A DNA stretch of 64,000 nt from Tuctoria greenei (taxonomy: Eukaryota; Streptophyta; Magnoliopsida; Poales; Poaceae). The translations under genes were made by a program, and so were the position numbers. This document shows positions 41,101 through 52,581 of the stretch, piece after piece. The stretch lies in contig JAYESD010000001.1 of NCBI GenBank assembly GCA_036927565.1, forward strand, positions 6,138,001 to 6,202,000, read 5' to 3'. Within the stretch, counting starts at the first letter, position 1. Every line of letters begins with the position of its first letter. Under the pieces are notes generated by a model. It was given only the letters and a program-made list of their open reading frames with translations. It did not search any database and was not told the origin of the DNA.

Positions 41101-44089
41101 GTGTGGCTACTGAAGTTGATTCTTTACTGCCGTGTAATTCAGCTGAAATACCATGATAGTGGCAGAGAGAAAGATGTCTTGCCAAGAGTCGGTCAATGGA
41201 ACATGATGAATAAGGTATGCTTGGTAAAGAATATCTACTGTGAATAGCTACTGCCCTAAGTATCAATATCCACCTTAAAAAGGAGGTATCGGTAACATGC
41301 TTTTAAGCGGTTGTTTAAAAGGAGAAACTGAACTATCAAAAGTTTTCACAAGCTTCTAGTCATGGCTACTAGCGACTGTCCTTTTGTTTCATGTCATGTC
41401 CTTGTGTTACATTCCAGGATTATGTGGAAAAAGAACTTGGGAAAGATTCAGGAAGTTGAAGTTCTACCAAGAATGCCTGAATTATATGGCATTTTGCTCT
41501 TTTTTTGTGGGTAGTTAGTTTAGGTCCATTGTTATGCCACACAAACTGCAACATTAGTCATTTTGGTTATCTTCTGCCATTGAAAGCTTATCTACCTTTA
41601 GTCTGCCCTTTGTTTGCATACCAGCTTTTTGGTGTTTGACTTGATAAACTCCATCTTATGTGAATTATTTTTCTTGGTAGAAAATGGTTAATGGTGGCAG
41701 AGTCAGCAGCTGGGCGTGTATTAACTTCTCTCGGAATGTGCAAGATAGTGCTGCTAGAGGTTTCTGTCATGAGCTGGCTATCATGTGCCAGATATCTGGA
41801 ATGGTACATCTTTGCCCTACGGATATCATTTTCAGTTACATGATGTATTAAATACTTTTGCTATGTTGTGTTAATCTTCTATTTATATTCTCCTTTTCCT
41901 TCTCTAGGATTTTGCACCTGAACCGGTGCTGCCCCCAGTGACTGCAAGGCCTGAACATGTCGAAAGAGCATTAAAGGCTCGTTATCAGGATGCAATGAAC
42001 ATACTGAGGCCAAAAGGCAGAGAACTTGACCTTCTGATTGTAATACTGCCTGATAATAATGGTTCTCTTTACGGTATGTTCTCTTCTTAATGACACTCAA
42101 GGGCTCAAATATTGTTCAGTATGTTCTCTTTTGGGCACTTTAGCCCAACATATTGTGCTGTACTTTAATCCAGAAGACAACACCTTCCATTTTATCTGAA
42201 GAGAAAGAATGAGAAAAAGAAAATGTCCAGCGAATACATTATGTGACTAGTGACCTTTTCATTTCAGGGGATCTGAAAAGGATATGCGAGACTGATCTAG
42301 GATTGGTCTCTCAGTGTTGTCTGACTAAACATGTTTTCAAGATGAGCAAGCAGTATCTTGCAAATGTTGCACTCAAAATTAATGTTAAGGTAAACTGTCT
42401 CCACACTACGCTACTACATTATTAACTCACTCCTGAATCATTAGTTGTCTTACGATTTTCCTACCTTTTAGGTTGGGGGAAGGAATACTGTACTTGTAGA
42501 TGCTTTGACAAGGAGAATTCCTCTTGTCAGTGACAGACCAACAATTATATTTGGTGCTGATGTCACCCATCCACATCCAGGAGAAGATTCCAGTCCTTCT
42601 ATTGCAGCTGTAAGTGCAGCACTTTCTTGCGAGAACGATAGGCCAAAATGTCTGCTTTTCATCGTGAAAGATGTTTTTTCTTTCTATATTCTTTACTTCA
42701 TAGGTTGTTGCTTCTCAAGACTGGCCTGAGGTCACCAAGTATGCTGGACTAGTGAGTGCCCAAGCCCATCGCCAAGAGTTGATTCAGGATCTTTTCAAAG
42801 TATGGCAAGATCCACAAAGAGGAACAGTAACTGGTGGCATGATCAAGTATGATCTTTGTTAGGATTCTGGGATTCATCTGTACCTATTTTTTCAGATGCT
42901 TCACATGATTAAATTCCTTTGAATCTGCAGGGAACTTCTCATTTCTTTTAAGAGGGCAACCGGACAGAAACCCCAAAGGATCATATTCTACAGGTTCTTA
43001 TCGTTGTATGGACTTTTTTATTGATCATGATTCTTGATATATTAAACAGCTTAATTTCAGGGACGGTGTCAGCGAGGGTCAGTTCTATCAAGTTTTGTTG
43101 TATGAACTCGATGCTATCAGAAAGGTACACATAATTTGATAGTAGCATTTATTTGACATTCTTCAACTTTTATCTGATTGTCCTTGTTGGAATTTGGAAA
43201 TAGGCATGTGCATCCTTGGAGCCCAATTACCAGCCTCCGGTTACGTTTGTAGTGGTCCAGAAGCGTCATCACACTAGGTTGTTTGCTAATAACCACAATG
43301 ATCAGCGTACTGTTGACAGAAGTGGAAACATTCTGCCTGGTTAGTTTTTGGTGCATCTCCAAACTTTTTGGCTTGTATGCCTAATCTGAGGCTGATCAGA
43401 AACTGTTTTTTGATCGCAATTTAGGTACCGTGGTTGATTCGAAGATTTGCCATCCTACAGAGTTCGATTTCTATCTATGCAGCCATGCTGGCATTCAGGT
43501 TAATGTTGTTCCCTTTTCCTACAATCTATCACATGATGGGATTATCTTATTATTGATTTGGATTTTGCATCCATTCAGGGAACAAGCCGGCCTGCTCATT
43601 ATCATGTCCTGTGGGATGAGAACAAATTTACAGCTGATGAATTGCAAACTCTCACAAACAACCTGTGCTACACGTAAGATTTACTGCTCCATCAGTTCCA
43701 TGTTTGACACAATTTTTAACGGTTTGTTAACTCTCATTTGAACTTTTGCAGGTACGCTAGGTGCACACGCTCTGTGTCAATTGGTAAAAGCCCAACTCAG
43801 TGACATTAGCATATTTCTTGTCCTCGCTTAACATATTATGGTGTTACTCGATGAAATATTTACCGTTGCTTGATTTCTTGTAGTGCCTCCCGCATACTAT
43901 GCTCATCTGGCAGCCTTCCGAGCTCGCTTTTACATGGAGCCAGATACCTCTGATAGTGGATCCATGGCAAGTGCTGCGACTGGCCGTGGTCCTCCACCAG
44001 GCGCACGCAGCAGGGCTGTTGGGAATGTTGCTGTCAGGCCTCTACCTGCCCTCAAGGAAAACGTGAAGCGTGTCATGTTTTACTGCTAA
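38178..44089 (+). CDS. AGO1: ARGONAUTE 1 (slicer of the miRNA pathway), complete coding region
   Basis: AGO1 loads miRNAs and siRNAs and cleaves or represses target RNA. 22 coding exons: 38178-38840, 38913-39133, 39211-39360, 39441-39574, 39720-39829, 39905-40011, 40093-40231, 40368-40484, 40921-41028, 41143-41214, 41681-41803, 41908-42073, 42268-42389, 42472-42609, 42704-42846, 42931-42993, 43061-43124, 43204-43339, 43425-43498, 43579-43673, 43752-43783, 43884-44089. All borders are GT/AG and phases join, giving 3,183 nt (1,060 aa). Exon 1 codes a Gly/Arg-rich region (RGG, GGRGWVPQQGGRGGG) to about residue 140. PAZ is near 395-510 and PIWI near 690-1010. Catalytic residues seen are Asp774 (FGADVTHPHPGEDSS), Asp860 (RDGVSEGQ) and the His of RPAHYHVLW (955-963); a Glu in AHRQELIQDL is the probable fourth. 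The protein ends VKRVMFYC, as AGO1s do. The start is the first ATG after the acceptor at 38168-38169 and gives the family MVRKKRTGP. It is nearest to rice AGO1b-type proteins from memory. Confidence 0.96.
38533..38553 (+). promoter_or_regulatory. miR168 target site in AGO1 mRNA
   Basis: TTCCCGAGCTGCACCAAGCC(C) in the first coding exon codes V-P-E-L-H-Q-A-P and is the deeply conserved complement of miR168. AGO1 loaded with miR168 cleaves its own mRNA here, a feedback loop that holds AGO1 level steady. The site appears intact. Confidence 0.93.
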
Positions 44090-44340
44090 GATGTTAGACT
44101 GATTTCACCTAGGAATATTCCATGTCTCTGCACTGTTTCGGACACTTTTATGCATTCAAGAACTGTTTGCACCGTTCCGAGAATTTAAGTACCTGCTATG
44201 TACCAGTGCTTTTATGAACACTACAAGAATCTTTAATACTGCGCGAGCTGTGAACTATTTGTAATAACGAGCCAGTTCTATTGCTGGTACTGAACCTATC
44301 GACAAGCTTATTTGTGTGAAGATTGCTTGCCCTGATGATA
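44090..44340 (+). other. AGO1: Probable AGO1 3'UTR
   Basis: AT-rich sequence after the TAA with no frame. No exact AATAAA is seen, and plant signals vary. The end is estimated from where composition changes, before GAAAAAAATCC at about 44363. Confidence 0.4.
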
Positions 44341-44930
44341 CATTGCAGCTGTTTAGTTAAGGAAAAAAATCCATTTTATTCCCCTGAAGTATCACCCAAA
44401 TCTGAATAACCCTCTGAATTTTTATTTGGTTCATTTTACACTTAATCTTTGCTAATTCAGTTCACTTTACACTCTTAATCAGTTCATTGTCCCACCTTCC
44501 TGACGTGGACTGAGATTAAGTTGGGATTGTGGATGACGTGGGACAAAGGACCAGGTAAGACGCCACCTGAAAGATTGATCAGCGGCCATTGCATTAAACT
44601 TCTGTTATCATGTAACACTCACTGCCGCTGCTGCTGTAAATTGGCATATGGCTCACTACGTTTTTTTTGCTTTTTTCTTGAGGGAGGCTGGATCTTTAGC
44701 TGTCGTTGCACAATCCAAAGAATGAAAAAAAAATACTGGAGGATAATTAGCACAATTCAACAATAACAATTGTATGTGGATTAGCCAATCTGTGTTCAAC
44801 ACACCAGTTTCTTTAGTTTTCATCTTCATAAGATGAACTGGGAACTACAAGCAACAAAGTCTCAATAACAAACCAGAAGGAAAATGTATCCTTTACATGC
44901 GTGCACAACAGTTCCCAAGACAAGAAATCA
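44341..44930. other. Intergenic, no gene recognised
   Basis: Includes a TTCATTTTACACTTAATC/TTCACTTTACACTCTTAATC local duplication at about 44431-44480. It looks like degraded repeat sequence and has no coding signal. Confidence 0.35.
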
Positions 44931-44934
44931 GCCG

Positions 44935-45162
44935 TCACTCAGTCATTTCTTGTGATGAATCATCGTCCTTGAAGCCGCCGTTCGTGCTCAACATCCGCTC
45001 GTCAGTTTGCTGAGATGGGGACAGGGGTTCGGTGTCCAGGACATCCGTCAATGGAAAGCTGTCCGCCTGTTCTTCGTCTTCCGCAAGTTTCGGTGTCGAA
45101 TGACTGGAGCTGCGGGGGAGGGGGCCGCCTCGAAGTCGGGCGACGGACGGGGCACGAGCCAC
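44935..45162 (-). pseudogene. Possible 3'-terminal gene fragment, unknown protein
   Basis: A 75-codon minus-strand frame ends at 44935 with an acidic, Ser/Glu-rich tail (KLAEDEEQADSFPLTDVLDT, then EPLSPSQQTDERM). The residue make-up looks like a real protein C-terminus, and it faces AGO1 tail to tail. Upstream of it lie hairpin repeats rather than further exons. I do not recognise the family. It may be a leftover last exon or a chance frame. Confidence 0.3.
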
Positions 45163-45187
45163 CGGAGCCGCGGGGAGACAGCTTCGA

Positions 45188-45212
45188 ATTTTGTATGAGA
45201 CTCATACAAAAT
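45188..45212. repeat. Near-perfect 25-bp palindrome
   Basis: ATTTTGTATGAG, a single A, then CTCATACAAAAT: two perfect 12-base arms. It shares the GTATGAG/CTCATAC core with the hairpin at 45296-45353. Confidence 0.85.
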
Positions 45213-45295
45213 GTACATTTTGTCTGTGCCACGTCAGTTGATGCATGCCACAGTGAAGAAGATGATGCTACAGTGTAACACATGGGCATGCACGG

Positions 45296-45353
45296 ATTTC
45301 GTACATGCCTCATACAAAGTGAACAATACCTTCGTATGAGGCACGTACGAAAT
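45296..45353. repeat. Hairpin with 20-bp arms
   Basis: ATTTCGTACATGCCTCATAC (45296-45315) pairs with the complement of GTATGAGGCACGTACGAAAT (45334-45353) with a single mismatch and an 18-base loop. Together with 45188-45212 this suggests a small fold-back element at 45188-45353; no clear target duplication is seen. Confidence 0.75.
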
Positions 45354-45385
45354 GCGTGCATTGCTCATTTTTGACCCAATGCTTA

Positions 45386-45517
45386 GACCATCCACACCAG
45401 CATACTCTAAATCATACTCTATATACTATTCTTCTTCAGCTTTTACAGTACGTACTCTAAATTACACCGTGAAACAGTGTATCCAGTATGCTTTACAGCG
45501 TATCACTGCGGATGGTC
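45386..45517 (+). mobile_element. Tourist-like MITE, 132 bp
   Basis: The ends GACCATCCACACCAG and, in complement, GACCATCCGCAGTGAT are flanked by a perfect TTA/TTA duplication (45383-45385, 45518-45520). It is related to the 121-bp MITE at 17865 and the decayed copy at 20274. Confidence 0.85.
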
Positions 45518-45520
45518 TTA

Positions 45521-46150
45521 ATAGATTTTGCTCTTAACTTTATAAAAATTTATATACCGAATTGATAGAAATTTCGAAAGTATAAAATAGAACATACATT
45601 GTGAAGTTTTGAATTCAATGAACTTCGTATATGTTTAGTATGTAGAAACAAGAGTAATTGTATATGTTATTAGACAATACGATCATATTTGTGCACATTT
45701 GTAAAATTTATTCAGTTTTGGTTTTTTGTTTAGAAACGTTTGGAGTTAGAATTAGTAGAAACGTCCATAGAAGTTATTGTAATGTAAGTTTTATTGAGTA
45801 TAAAAAATAAGTTAGCAATATATTTTATGGTAGTATAATTGGAGATACAAATTTTTAAAAATCATATAGCGATAACAATTGCATAGTTTCGAAAATTATA
45901 GAATTAATTGTACTAAAATTTAAAAGCTCGGTGGTGGTTACATCAAATGAAATTACATAGTTACGAAAAATGTGCATGTTGTTTGCCACTCTACTACTAC
46001 GGTACATGAGGCAAAATATACGTACACATATTTTTGGAAGAAAACATAAAATAGGTAATACAAATGGCGTGTGTACGATACACTTAAGATGCGTCGATCT
46101 AATCCTAACACGTCTTAGTTGAATTGAACGCCGAACATAGTTTACCCAAG
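45521..46150. other. AT-rich intergenic DNA
   Basis: Strongly AT-rich with no coding signal, until the end of the GRF-like pseudogene at 46154. Confidence 0.45.
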
Positions 46151-46153
46151 TTG

Positions 46154-46739
46154 CTACTGAGTGCAACGAGGGTATTTTCCCTTACGCAAAACATCTGGAC
46201 CGACTTCTTTTGCGCGACGAGCTCTCTCGTGTATGCGTTCTCGCTCAGCCTCTCGTGCTTGTGTTGCGACGCGTTCCTCCTCTGTAGCTTTGCGATCACA
46301 CTCTGCTCTCAATTGTCGAATTTCTTCTTGGCTCTTGCGACGACGCTCCTCCCGTGCAGCTCTATTCCTCCCCTCTTGCTCTATTCTTTCATCTCACTTT
46401 ATTTCTTCTTTGAACTTCTAATATGCATATCGAGCCATTCTCTGAACCTCCTCGGCGTCTTCTGCCGATTGTTCCTGGTCGTTGTAGTTCCAGAAGTCAC
46501 AAAGAGGTGGTGGCGACTGCACAAGTTTTCATACAAAAGATTAGATTGTATAGCATTCATAAAAACAGAAATAATGTTGCATATTACCTGTTTTCTACCA
46601 CCTGGAAGAAATGGGCACGTCCTGTGAGGAGGATCGTACTCGTAGTTGTCGCACATCCAAAGCCGGCAACCATACGAGTAACCAGGTTGAAGATTTCTTA
46701 CAAACATACAATCTGTGCCACAAAAACACATTGGAGGTT
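46154..46739 (-). pseudogene. GRF-type zinc-finger-like gene, 3' part (continues at 57045)
   Basis: Minus-strand remnant of an uncharacterised grass gene family, in two exons. Exon pieces 57107-57045 and 46734-46588 join across the retroelement insertion and give MCFCGTDC and YGCRLWMCDNYEYDPP, a Cys-rich GRF-like zinc module, ending at a good donor (CAG|GTAATA, GT at 46587-46586). The next exon starts after an AG at 46518-46517 and gives PPPLCDFWNY, followed by a long Glu/Arg-rich coiled coil (REERRRKSQEEIRQLRAEC) and the family end DVLRKGKYPRCTQ, with a TAG at 46156-46154. In-frame stops: TGA in the first exon piece (57053-57051), and TAG and TGA before the coiled coil. With three stops and a 10-kb insertion the gene is dead. 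Relatives are often near transposon genes; the function is unknown. Confidence 0.6.
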
Positions 46740-49521
46740 TGTGACACCCGGTTCTAAAAATGAACCAAGTGCAGTGTATGTATGCCCAGGATGTTCAACA
46801 CACATACACGAGGCAATCATAAACGATATACAAATAATTATCACAGAACAAGATTAATTAACCAAATTTTATTAAACAAACCATATTATCCTTGAATACA
46901 AGCTCTAATGAATATCGATGATAAGTTTGAACTAATGCAGTAGAAATAAACAAATAAGCAACTAAGCAAAAGGGATAGCGCAGGTCCATGCAACACCATA
47001 GGCAAATCTGACGGTAGACACGGTCTAGAACTACGCATTATTAACGTAATACTCCCAATCCTGACCTGCAACTGTTGGGGGGGGTTGCAAGAGTGAGTAC
47101 ATGTCGTACTCAGCAAGTGTGGAAAGTATGATATGTGGCTGATTCAAATGACGAATATAATAATGGTTTAGTGCTGAAAAGTACATTAAAACATTTGAAA
47201 AGCAATATATGTTACATGTACATGAAATAAACCAATCATCAGCCATATAGTTATCATAATACCAGTCCATATTCCATATCCATCGTCATATACCAATATC
47301 CATATTCAACACCAGAATTCAATTCATAACCATCCCAAATACCATCCTAATACCGAGTTCCCTCTAATCATGGAAGTTGTCCAGGTGCTCATAACCGGGA
47401 GCACGACTATCATGATAGTTTTATTAGACTCTGCAGAGTTTGTACCACTTTACCCACGTATTTGTGATTTCATCACCCGTCGACGACTAAAGAACCTCCC
47501 TTTCGCCAATTACACTTCCTTTGGTGTATGTCCAAGAGATCACAAAATAGCCTTTACAAAAGGATTACTAGCCTATTTAGACCCCACTCAGGTTTCACCA
47601 GTGGCGATGTATCCCACTGAGCACATCTTCAACCAAGGGCCCCCTCTTGAGCCATTCGGATCCCAGGGTAGTCCCACTAATCATCAACAAACCCAATCCG
47701 ACTACTCCTTCCGCGAGCATCTTTAATGGTCCAAATAGCACTGGCAAAGCCCTAATTAATCAGCTACGCCGCACCCATACTTAGCCTCGTAGTGGCACTG
47801 TAGTTCTGGCTTATTCTCGCATGAACCAGTCCTTAGATCTAAAGCAAGCAAACCACCATGACATCCAACCCATCCACATACCGAGCTTGCTTAGATCACC
47901 CATTACCATACCGTATTGACCAGTTCACATTAACCAGAATACCATTAATGCATAATTAAATGTGTAGTGTTATTTTCCCATCCTAATTAATTAAGCGAAA
48001 CAAAAAGGTAAAAGCCCTTCCCGACTCTCTACTATAAATTCCAGGCGACAAGGGTGGTCAAACAACGCTAGTAAACTTCCTACCATATGATTCCCATCAA
48101 ATTGACACAAGCATGCAGTTTTGCAAACAAAACATTTATTTTAAAACAGGATCAATATGCTTCAAGGACACTTGCCTTGCTCTTGCGGTTGATTAGGGTC
48201 AAAGCCTTCAAACTCTTGGTGCTGTAGATCCTCCGCGTCACTCTCTAGCGCAAATCCGTCTAATCCACACAATAAACATGCAAGACAAGAAATACAATCA
48301 AAGAGTGCACAAATATTACTCAATATGACATGACATGCATGGTTGATGCAAATGCAAGGTAGAACTTGTTAATAGATTGCTTTTAATGATCACTAACTAG
48401 TTCTAATAGTTTTTAACAAGTTTATACAGGTTTGGATTTGATTAGATCTACTTTTAGAATCAATTAAACATAATTTAACATGAAAAATCGGACTAGTCCA
48501 CTAGGGACCGGACAAGTCCGCACTCCGCAGAACTAGCGAACTAGGGTTTTCTAGATCGACGTAAATTTGGAGATTAGGGGTTGAATTCACGTAAGGAAAA
48601 GAGAATAGAAGGTATACCAGGTGTTTAGGACTCCAATGAATCAAGAAACTTGGAGGTAACAATTGGATCTTGATGATCTAGGGTTGGTGATGAACTTGGA
48701 GATGAATTGGTGATGAAGAATGAAAGCTTGATGGAGATCTTGATCCTCTTTCGTTTCCTCCTCTTTTTCTTCTTTCTTGGGATCTCCTCCTCCCTCCTTG
48801 ATGGTGGCTCTCCATGAACTAGGGTTTGGGTGGGGTGGAAAAGTGGCAAATAGATGTCAAGCCAAGGGGTGGGGTTGTTTATATAGAGGTGGAGACTAGG
48901 GTTAGATGGATTTCGAGTTTGAGAGGAGTAGAGACCGGTTTAGAGTCCCACATGGGCTCTAAAAGAGTTAGGCACGACGTCCCTAGGCCCACTTAATGTG
49001 AAACCCAAGAAACAAGTCGTAAAACAAAAGATCAACTCGGAGTCACAAAATATTGGACAAGTTCGAAAAGGACCGGACTAGTCCGAAGTTGTCCAGAGAG
49101 AAAATCAGACAAGTCTGGCCTAAAATCGGACAAGTCCGACTTTAGTCAGAGAGGAAAACGGACAAGTCCGTTGGAACACCGGACTAGTCCGAAAAAGTCC
49201 TGGGACTTAGCAATTTTTCAAGGATTCTTAGAATATCAGACTAGTCCGCACAAAATCGGACAAGTCCGAAGGTTTCCAGAGGCAAAATCGGATTAGTCCG
49301 CAGTAAAAACGGACAAGTCCGTTTTTAGTCAGAGAGAAATCAGACTAGTCCACAGTAAAATCGGAGTAGTTTGCACTTTCCTACATTTTAAGTGCGGTTT
49401 TGTTCCAAATCAATTTTAAATGCTCCAAATCAATTTTAAACTGGTTCCTCTTTATGTGGGTTAATGTTAAACATGTATATGAGTGTATGTAGGGCATGAT
49501 GCATGAAATGAGGGTTTTACA
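46740..49521 (-). repeat. 3' LTR of chromovirus-like element
   Basis: Matches 54269-57044 throughout. On the minus strand it has a CTATATAAACAACC TATA box at about 48875-48888. The U3 part (49521-48890) holds the palindromic motif cluster. Open frames in this LTR on either strand (for example 47370-47726 and 48849-48625) recur in the other LTR but show no protein signature. Confidence 0.93.
49054..49375. promoter_or_regulatory. Palindromic CGGACWAGTCCG motif cluster in U3 (3' LTR)
   Basis: About a dozen copies or near-copies of CGGACTAGTCCG or CGGACAAGTCCG. Clear ones are at 49074-49085, 49127-49138, 49159-49170, 49180-49191, 49257-49268, 49289-49300 and 49310-49321. Two more lie at 48489-48500 and 48509-48520. 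The cluster sits roughly 170-490 bp upstream of the LTR TATA box, where enhancer elements would be. Confidence 0.85.
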
Positions 49522-49540
49522 AACCTACCCCCCTTAAAAT
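49522..49540 (-). other. Polypurine tract of chromovirus-like element
   Basis: On the minus strand TTTTAAGGGGGGTAGGTT directly precedes the TGTAAAACCC start of the 3' LTR. Confidence 0.75.
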
Positions 49541-49622
49541 GAATCTCGCCCTCGAGATTCGACGTGGAAGGGAAGAGATAGGGAAATTCCTTCTTGATAT
49601 CATCCTCCAATTCTCACGTTGA

Positions 49623-50858
49623 TTATTTTTCTGTGTGGTGCTTCCATTGAACTTTACACCATCGAATCACCTTGTTCCTTGTGACTCTCTCCTTGGTTTC
49701 CAAGATCTTGACCAGTTGTTCGACATAAGTCAAATCTTTCTCTAGTTCCAGTTCTTCCATTGGCACCTGTTCTTCCGGTACTCTCAAGCACTTCTTGAGC
49801 TGGAAAACATGAAAGACATCATGGACATCCGAAAGATGAGCTGGCATCCCCAACTTATACACTACTTCTCCTCTTTTGTCCAAAATCTTGAATGGTCCAA
49901 TATAACGAGGTGCTAGCTTGCCTCTTATATTAAACCTCTTATGACCTCTCATTGGTGACACCTTGAGGTCAACAAAATCTCCCACTTCAAAGGTTAATTT
50001 CCTTCTCCTATTGTCCACATAGCCCTTTTGTCTTGATTGAGCAGCCCTCAAGTTCTCACGAATTATTTGGACTTGCTTTTTGGCTTCTCGCAACACATCC
50101 AGACCAAATACTTGGGTTTCTCCTGCCTCATTCCAGAATAAAGGTGTCCTACACTTCCTCCCATAAAGCGCTTCATACGGTTACATTTTCAAGCTTGCTT
50201 GGTAACTATTGTTGTATGAAAATTCTGCGTATGGCAAGCTTTTGTCCCAACTTTTCCCATGTTTCAAAGCACAAGCTCTTAACATGTCCTCCAAAATCTG
50301 ATTGGTCCTCTCGGTTTGTCCATCCGTTTGAGGATGATATGCTGAACTAAAATTCAACCTCGTTCCCAAAGCTTCATGCAATTTTTACCAAATTCTGGAG
50401 GTAAATTGAGAACCTCTATCCGAGACTATCTTCTTAGGGACTCCATGTCGACACACAATATGCTCCATGTATATTTCGGCCAATTGTGCAGCTGTATATT
50501 TGGTCTTCACAGGAACAAAATGAGCTGACTTGGTTAAGCGATCCACAATTACCCAAATTGAGTCATACCCGGACTGAGTACGTGGTAACCCAACTATGAA
50601 GTCCATACCGATTTCTTCCCACTTCCATTCCGGGATCTTCAATGGTTGCAATAATCTAGCTGGCCTTTGATGTTCCGCCTTGACTCGTTGACACACATCA
50701 CACACTGCCACATATTCAGCTATGTCCTTCTTCATGCTATCCCACCAATAGCTAGTCTTCAAGTCTTTGTACATCTTTGTACAACCAGGGTGAATTGAGT
50801 AAGGTGAGTCATGTGCCTCTTTTAATATCGTCTCCCGAGTATGCTTCACATTAGGCAC
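49623..50858 (-). pseudogene. Integrase with chromodomain-like C-terminus
   Basis: Inserts the cDNA into the genome. Zinc-binding residues are seen in the first segment (HPGCTKMYKDL, CDVCQRVK). Catalytic Asp is in IGMDFIVGLP, Asp in VSDRGSQFTS and Glu in YHPQTDGQTERTNQ. A TAA after QFTSRIW (50384-50382) and another after YQASLKM (50180-50178) interrupt the frame. The rest, 50096-49623, has the GDFVDLKVSPMRG and LAPRYIGPFKIL motifs of the integrase tail. A chromodomain-like end (LVKILETKERVTRNKVIRW, KVQW) continues past a stop at 49623 to about 49530. Chromodomains steer chromoviruses to heterochromatin. Confidence 0.88.
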
Positions 50859-50887
50859 AACGATTCCTTGATCTCCTCATCCGTGCT

Positions 50888-52408
50888 TTATGCTTCTCGA
50901 ATTTCTTGCTCCAAGGTCGGATTTAACTCCATCATCTCCATCTCATTTACAAACCCGAGGTTCAACCGTTCGAACTCCTTACATAACTCGGATGGTAACT
51001 CTTGAACTGTGAGTTGATGACTTACTCCTTTTCTACTCAAAGCATCAGCCACTACATTGGCTTTTCCCAGATGATAGTTGATTCCCAAATCATAATATTT
51101 GATGAGCTCTAACCATCTCCGTTGCCTCAAGTTCAGATCCATTTGTGTGAAAATATACTTCAAACTCTTATGATCCGTATAAATTTCACACCTATGTCCA
51201 AGGATGTAGTGTCTCCAAATTTTCAATGCATGTACCACGACTGCAAGTTCTAAATCATGTGTTGGATAATTCTGCTCATGTTTCTTCAGTTGTCTCGAAG
51301 CATATGCAACCACTTGACCTTCTTGCATCAATACACATCCAAGTCCTTGTCTCAATGCATCACAATAAATATCAAAACTCTTGCTCACATCCGGCAGTAC
51401 CAAAACTGGGGCTGTTGTTAACCTCTTTTTCAACTCCTCAAAACTATTTTGACAAGATTGAGTCCATTGGAAAGCCTTTCCCTTCATTAGCAACCCCGTC
51501 ATAGGCTTGGCTATCTTGGAAAAATCCTTGATGAATCTACGGTAATATCCAACCATCCCAAGAAAACTCCTTATTTCCTTTACATTTTGCGGCGGTTCCC
51601 ACTTCAACACTTCTCTCACTTTTCCGGGGTCAACCGATACTCCTCCTCCTGAGATTATATGACCCAAAAACAACAGCTCTCTCAACCAAAACTGATACTT
51701 GTTGAACTTGGCATACAATTGATGCTCCCTCAATTTCTATAGCGTAAGACTCAAGTGTTCCTCATGTTCCTTCTCATCCTTCGAGTAGATCATAATGTCA
51801 TCAATAAACACCACAACGAACTTATCCAAGTACTCCATGAAGACCTTATTAATGAGGTACATAAAGTACGCAGGCGCGTTTGTCAATCCAAAAGACATCA
51901 CGGTATACTCATAAGATCCATAACGTGTCCTAAAAGCTGTCTTGGGTATGTCCGATGGTCTAATCTTCATTTGAAAGTATCCCGACCTCAAATCAATCTT
52001 AGAGAAGATACAAGCACCCTTCATCTGATCAAACAAGTCTTCTATGCGTGGCAAGGTGTACTTGTTCTTGATTGTTACCTCGTTGAGAGCTCGATAATCC
52101 ACACACATCCTTTGGGATCCATCCTTCTTGTCCACAAATAGAACGGGCGCTCCCCAAGGCAAAGAGCTTGGGCAAATAAAACCTTTCTCTAGTTGCTCTT
52201 GAATTTGTTTCTTGAGCTCCGCTAATTCCATAGGAGGCATCCTATACGGCCTCTTAGCTATAGGTGCAGTTCCAGGTATTAAATCAATAACAAACTCAAT
52301 GTCTCGATCAGGTGGCATACCTGGCAACTCATCCGGAAAAACATCCAAAAATTCACACACCACCGAAATCTCCTCAATGGTGGCACCGTCCATATGATTC
52401 AGCTCCAA
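50888..52408 (-). pseudogene. Reverse transcriptase and RNase H
   Basis: RT starts after VCEFLDVFPDELPGMPP and has PYRMPPMELAELKKQ, FVDKKDGSQRMCVDYRALN, FSKIDLRSGYFQ and the catalytic VVVFIDDIMIYSK. An in-frame TAG at 51736-51734 lies just after HLSLTL. The thumb and RNase H continue (LREHQLYAKFNKYQFWL, GYYRRFIKDFSKIAKPM, FDIYCDALRQGLGCVLMQEG, HDLELAVVVHALKIWRHY, YTDHKSLKYIFTQ) to a TAA or TGA near 50888. A change of frame follows before integrase. Confidence 0.9.
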
Positions 52409-52581
52409 TTACTTTGGTACGATTTGAGATGCTTCAAATTCTATGGTGATCCCTTCCTCATTGGTCAACTTCACCGTCTTCGTGGCACACTCAATAACTC
52501 CATTGTACTTGCTCAACTAGTCCATACCAAGTATAATGTCCAATCCTTGAGAATCCAAAACAATGAGGTTGGCGGAGAAGT

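Noticed and set aside
38178..44089. AGO1 as a pseudogene because of the many stops between exons
   Set aside because: All 22 coding exons have GT/AG borders with consistent phases and give one full-length protein with its catalytic residues.
45296..45353. Hairpin as a microRNA precursor
   Set aside because: The stem is only 20 bp and nearly perfect with a short loop, and no known miRNA sequence is present; more like a fold-back repeat.
47370..48849. Open frames inside the gypsy LTR, repeated in the other LTR (54891-55208, 56146-56382)
   Set aside because: They recur only because the LTR is duplicated; they differ in frame length between copies and have no protein signature.
49054..49375. 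Palindrome cluster as a CRISPR array
   Set aside because: Spacing and repeats are irregular, copies are degenerate, and the context is a plant LTR.
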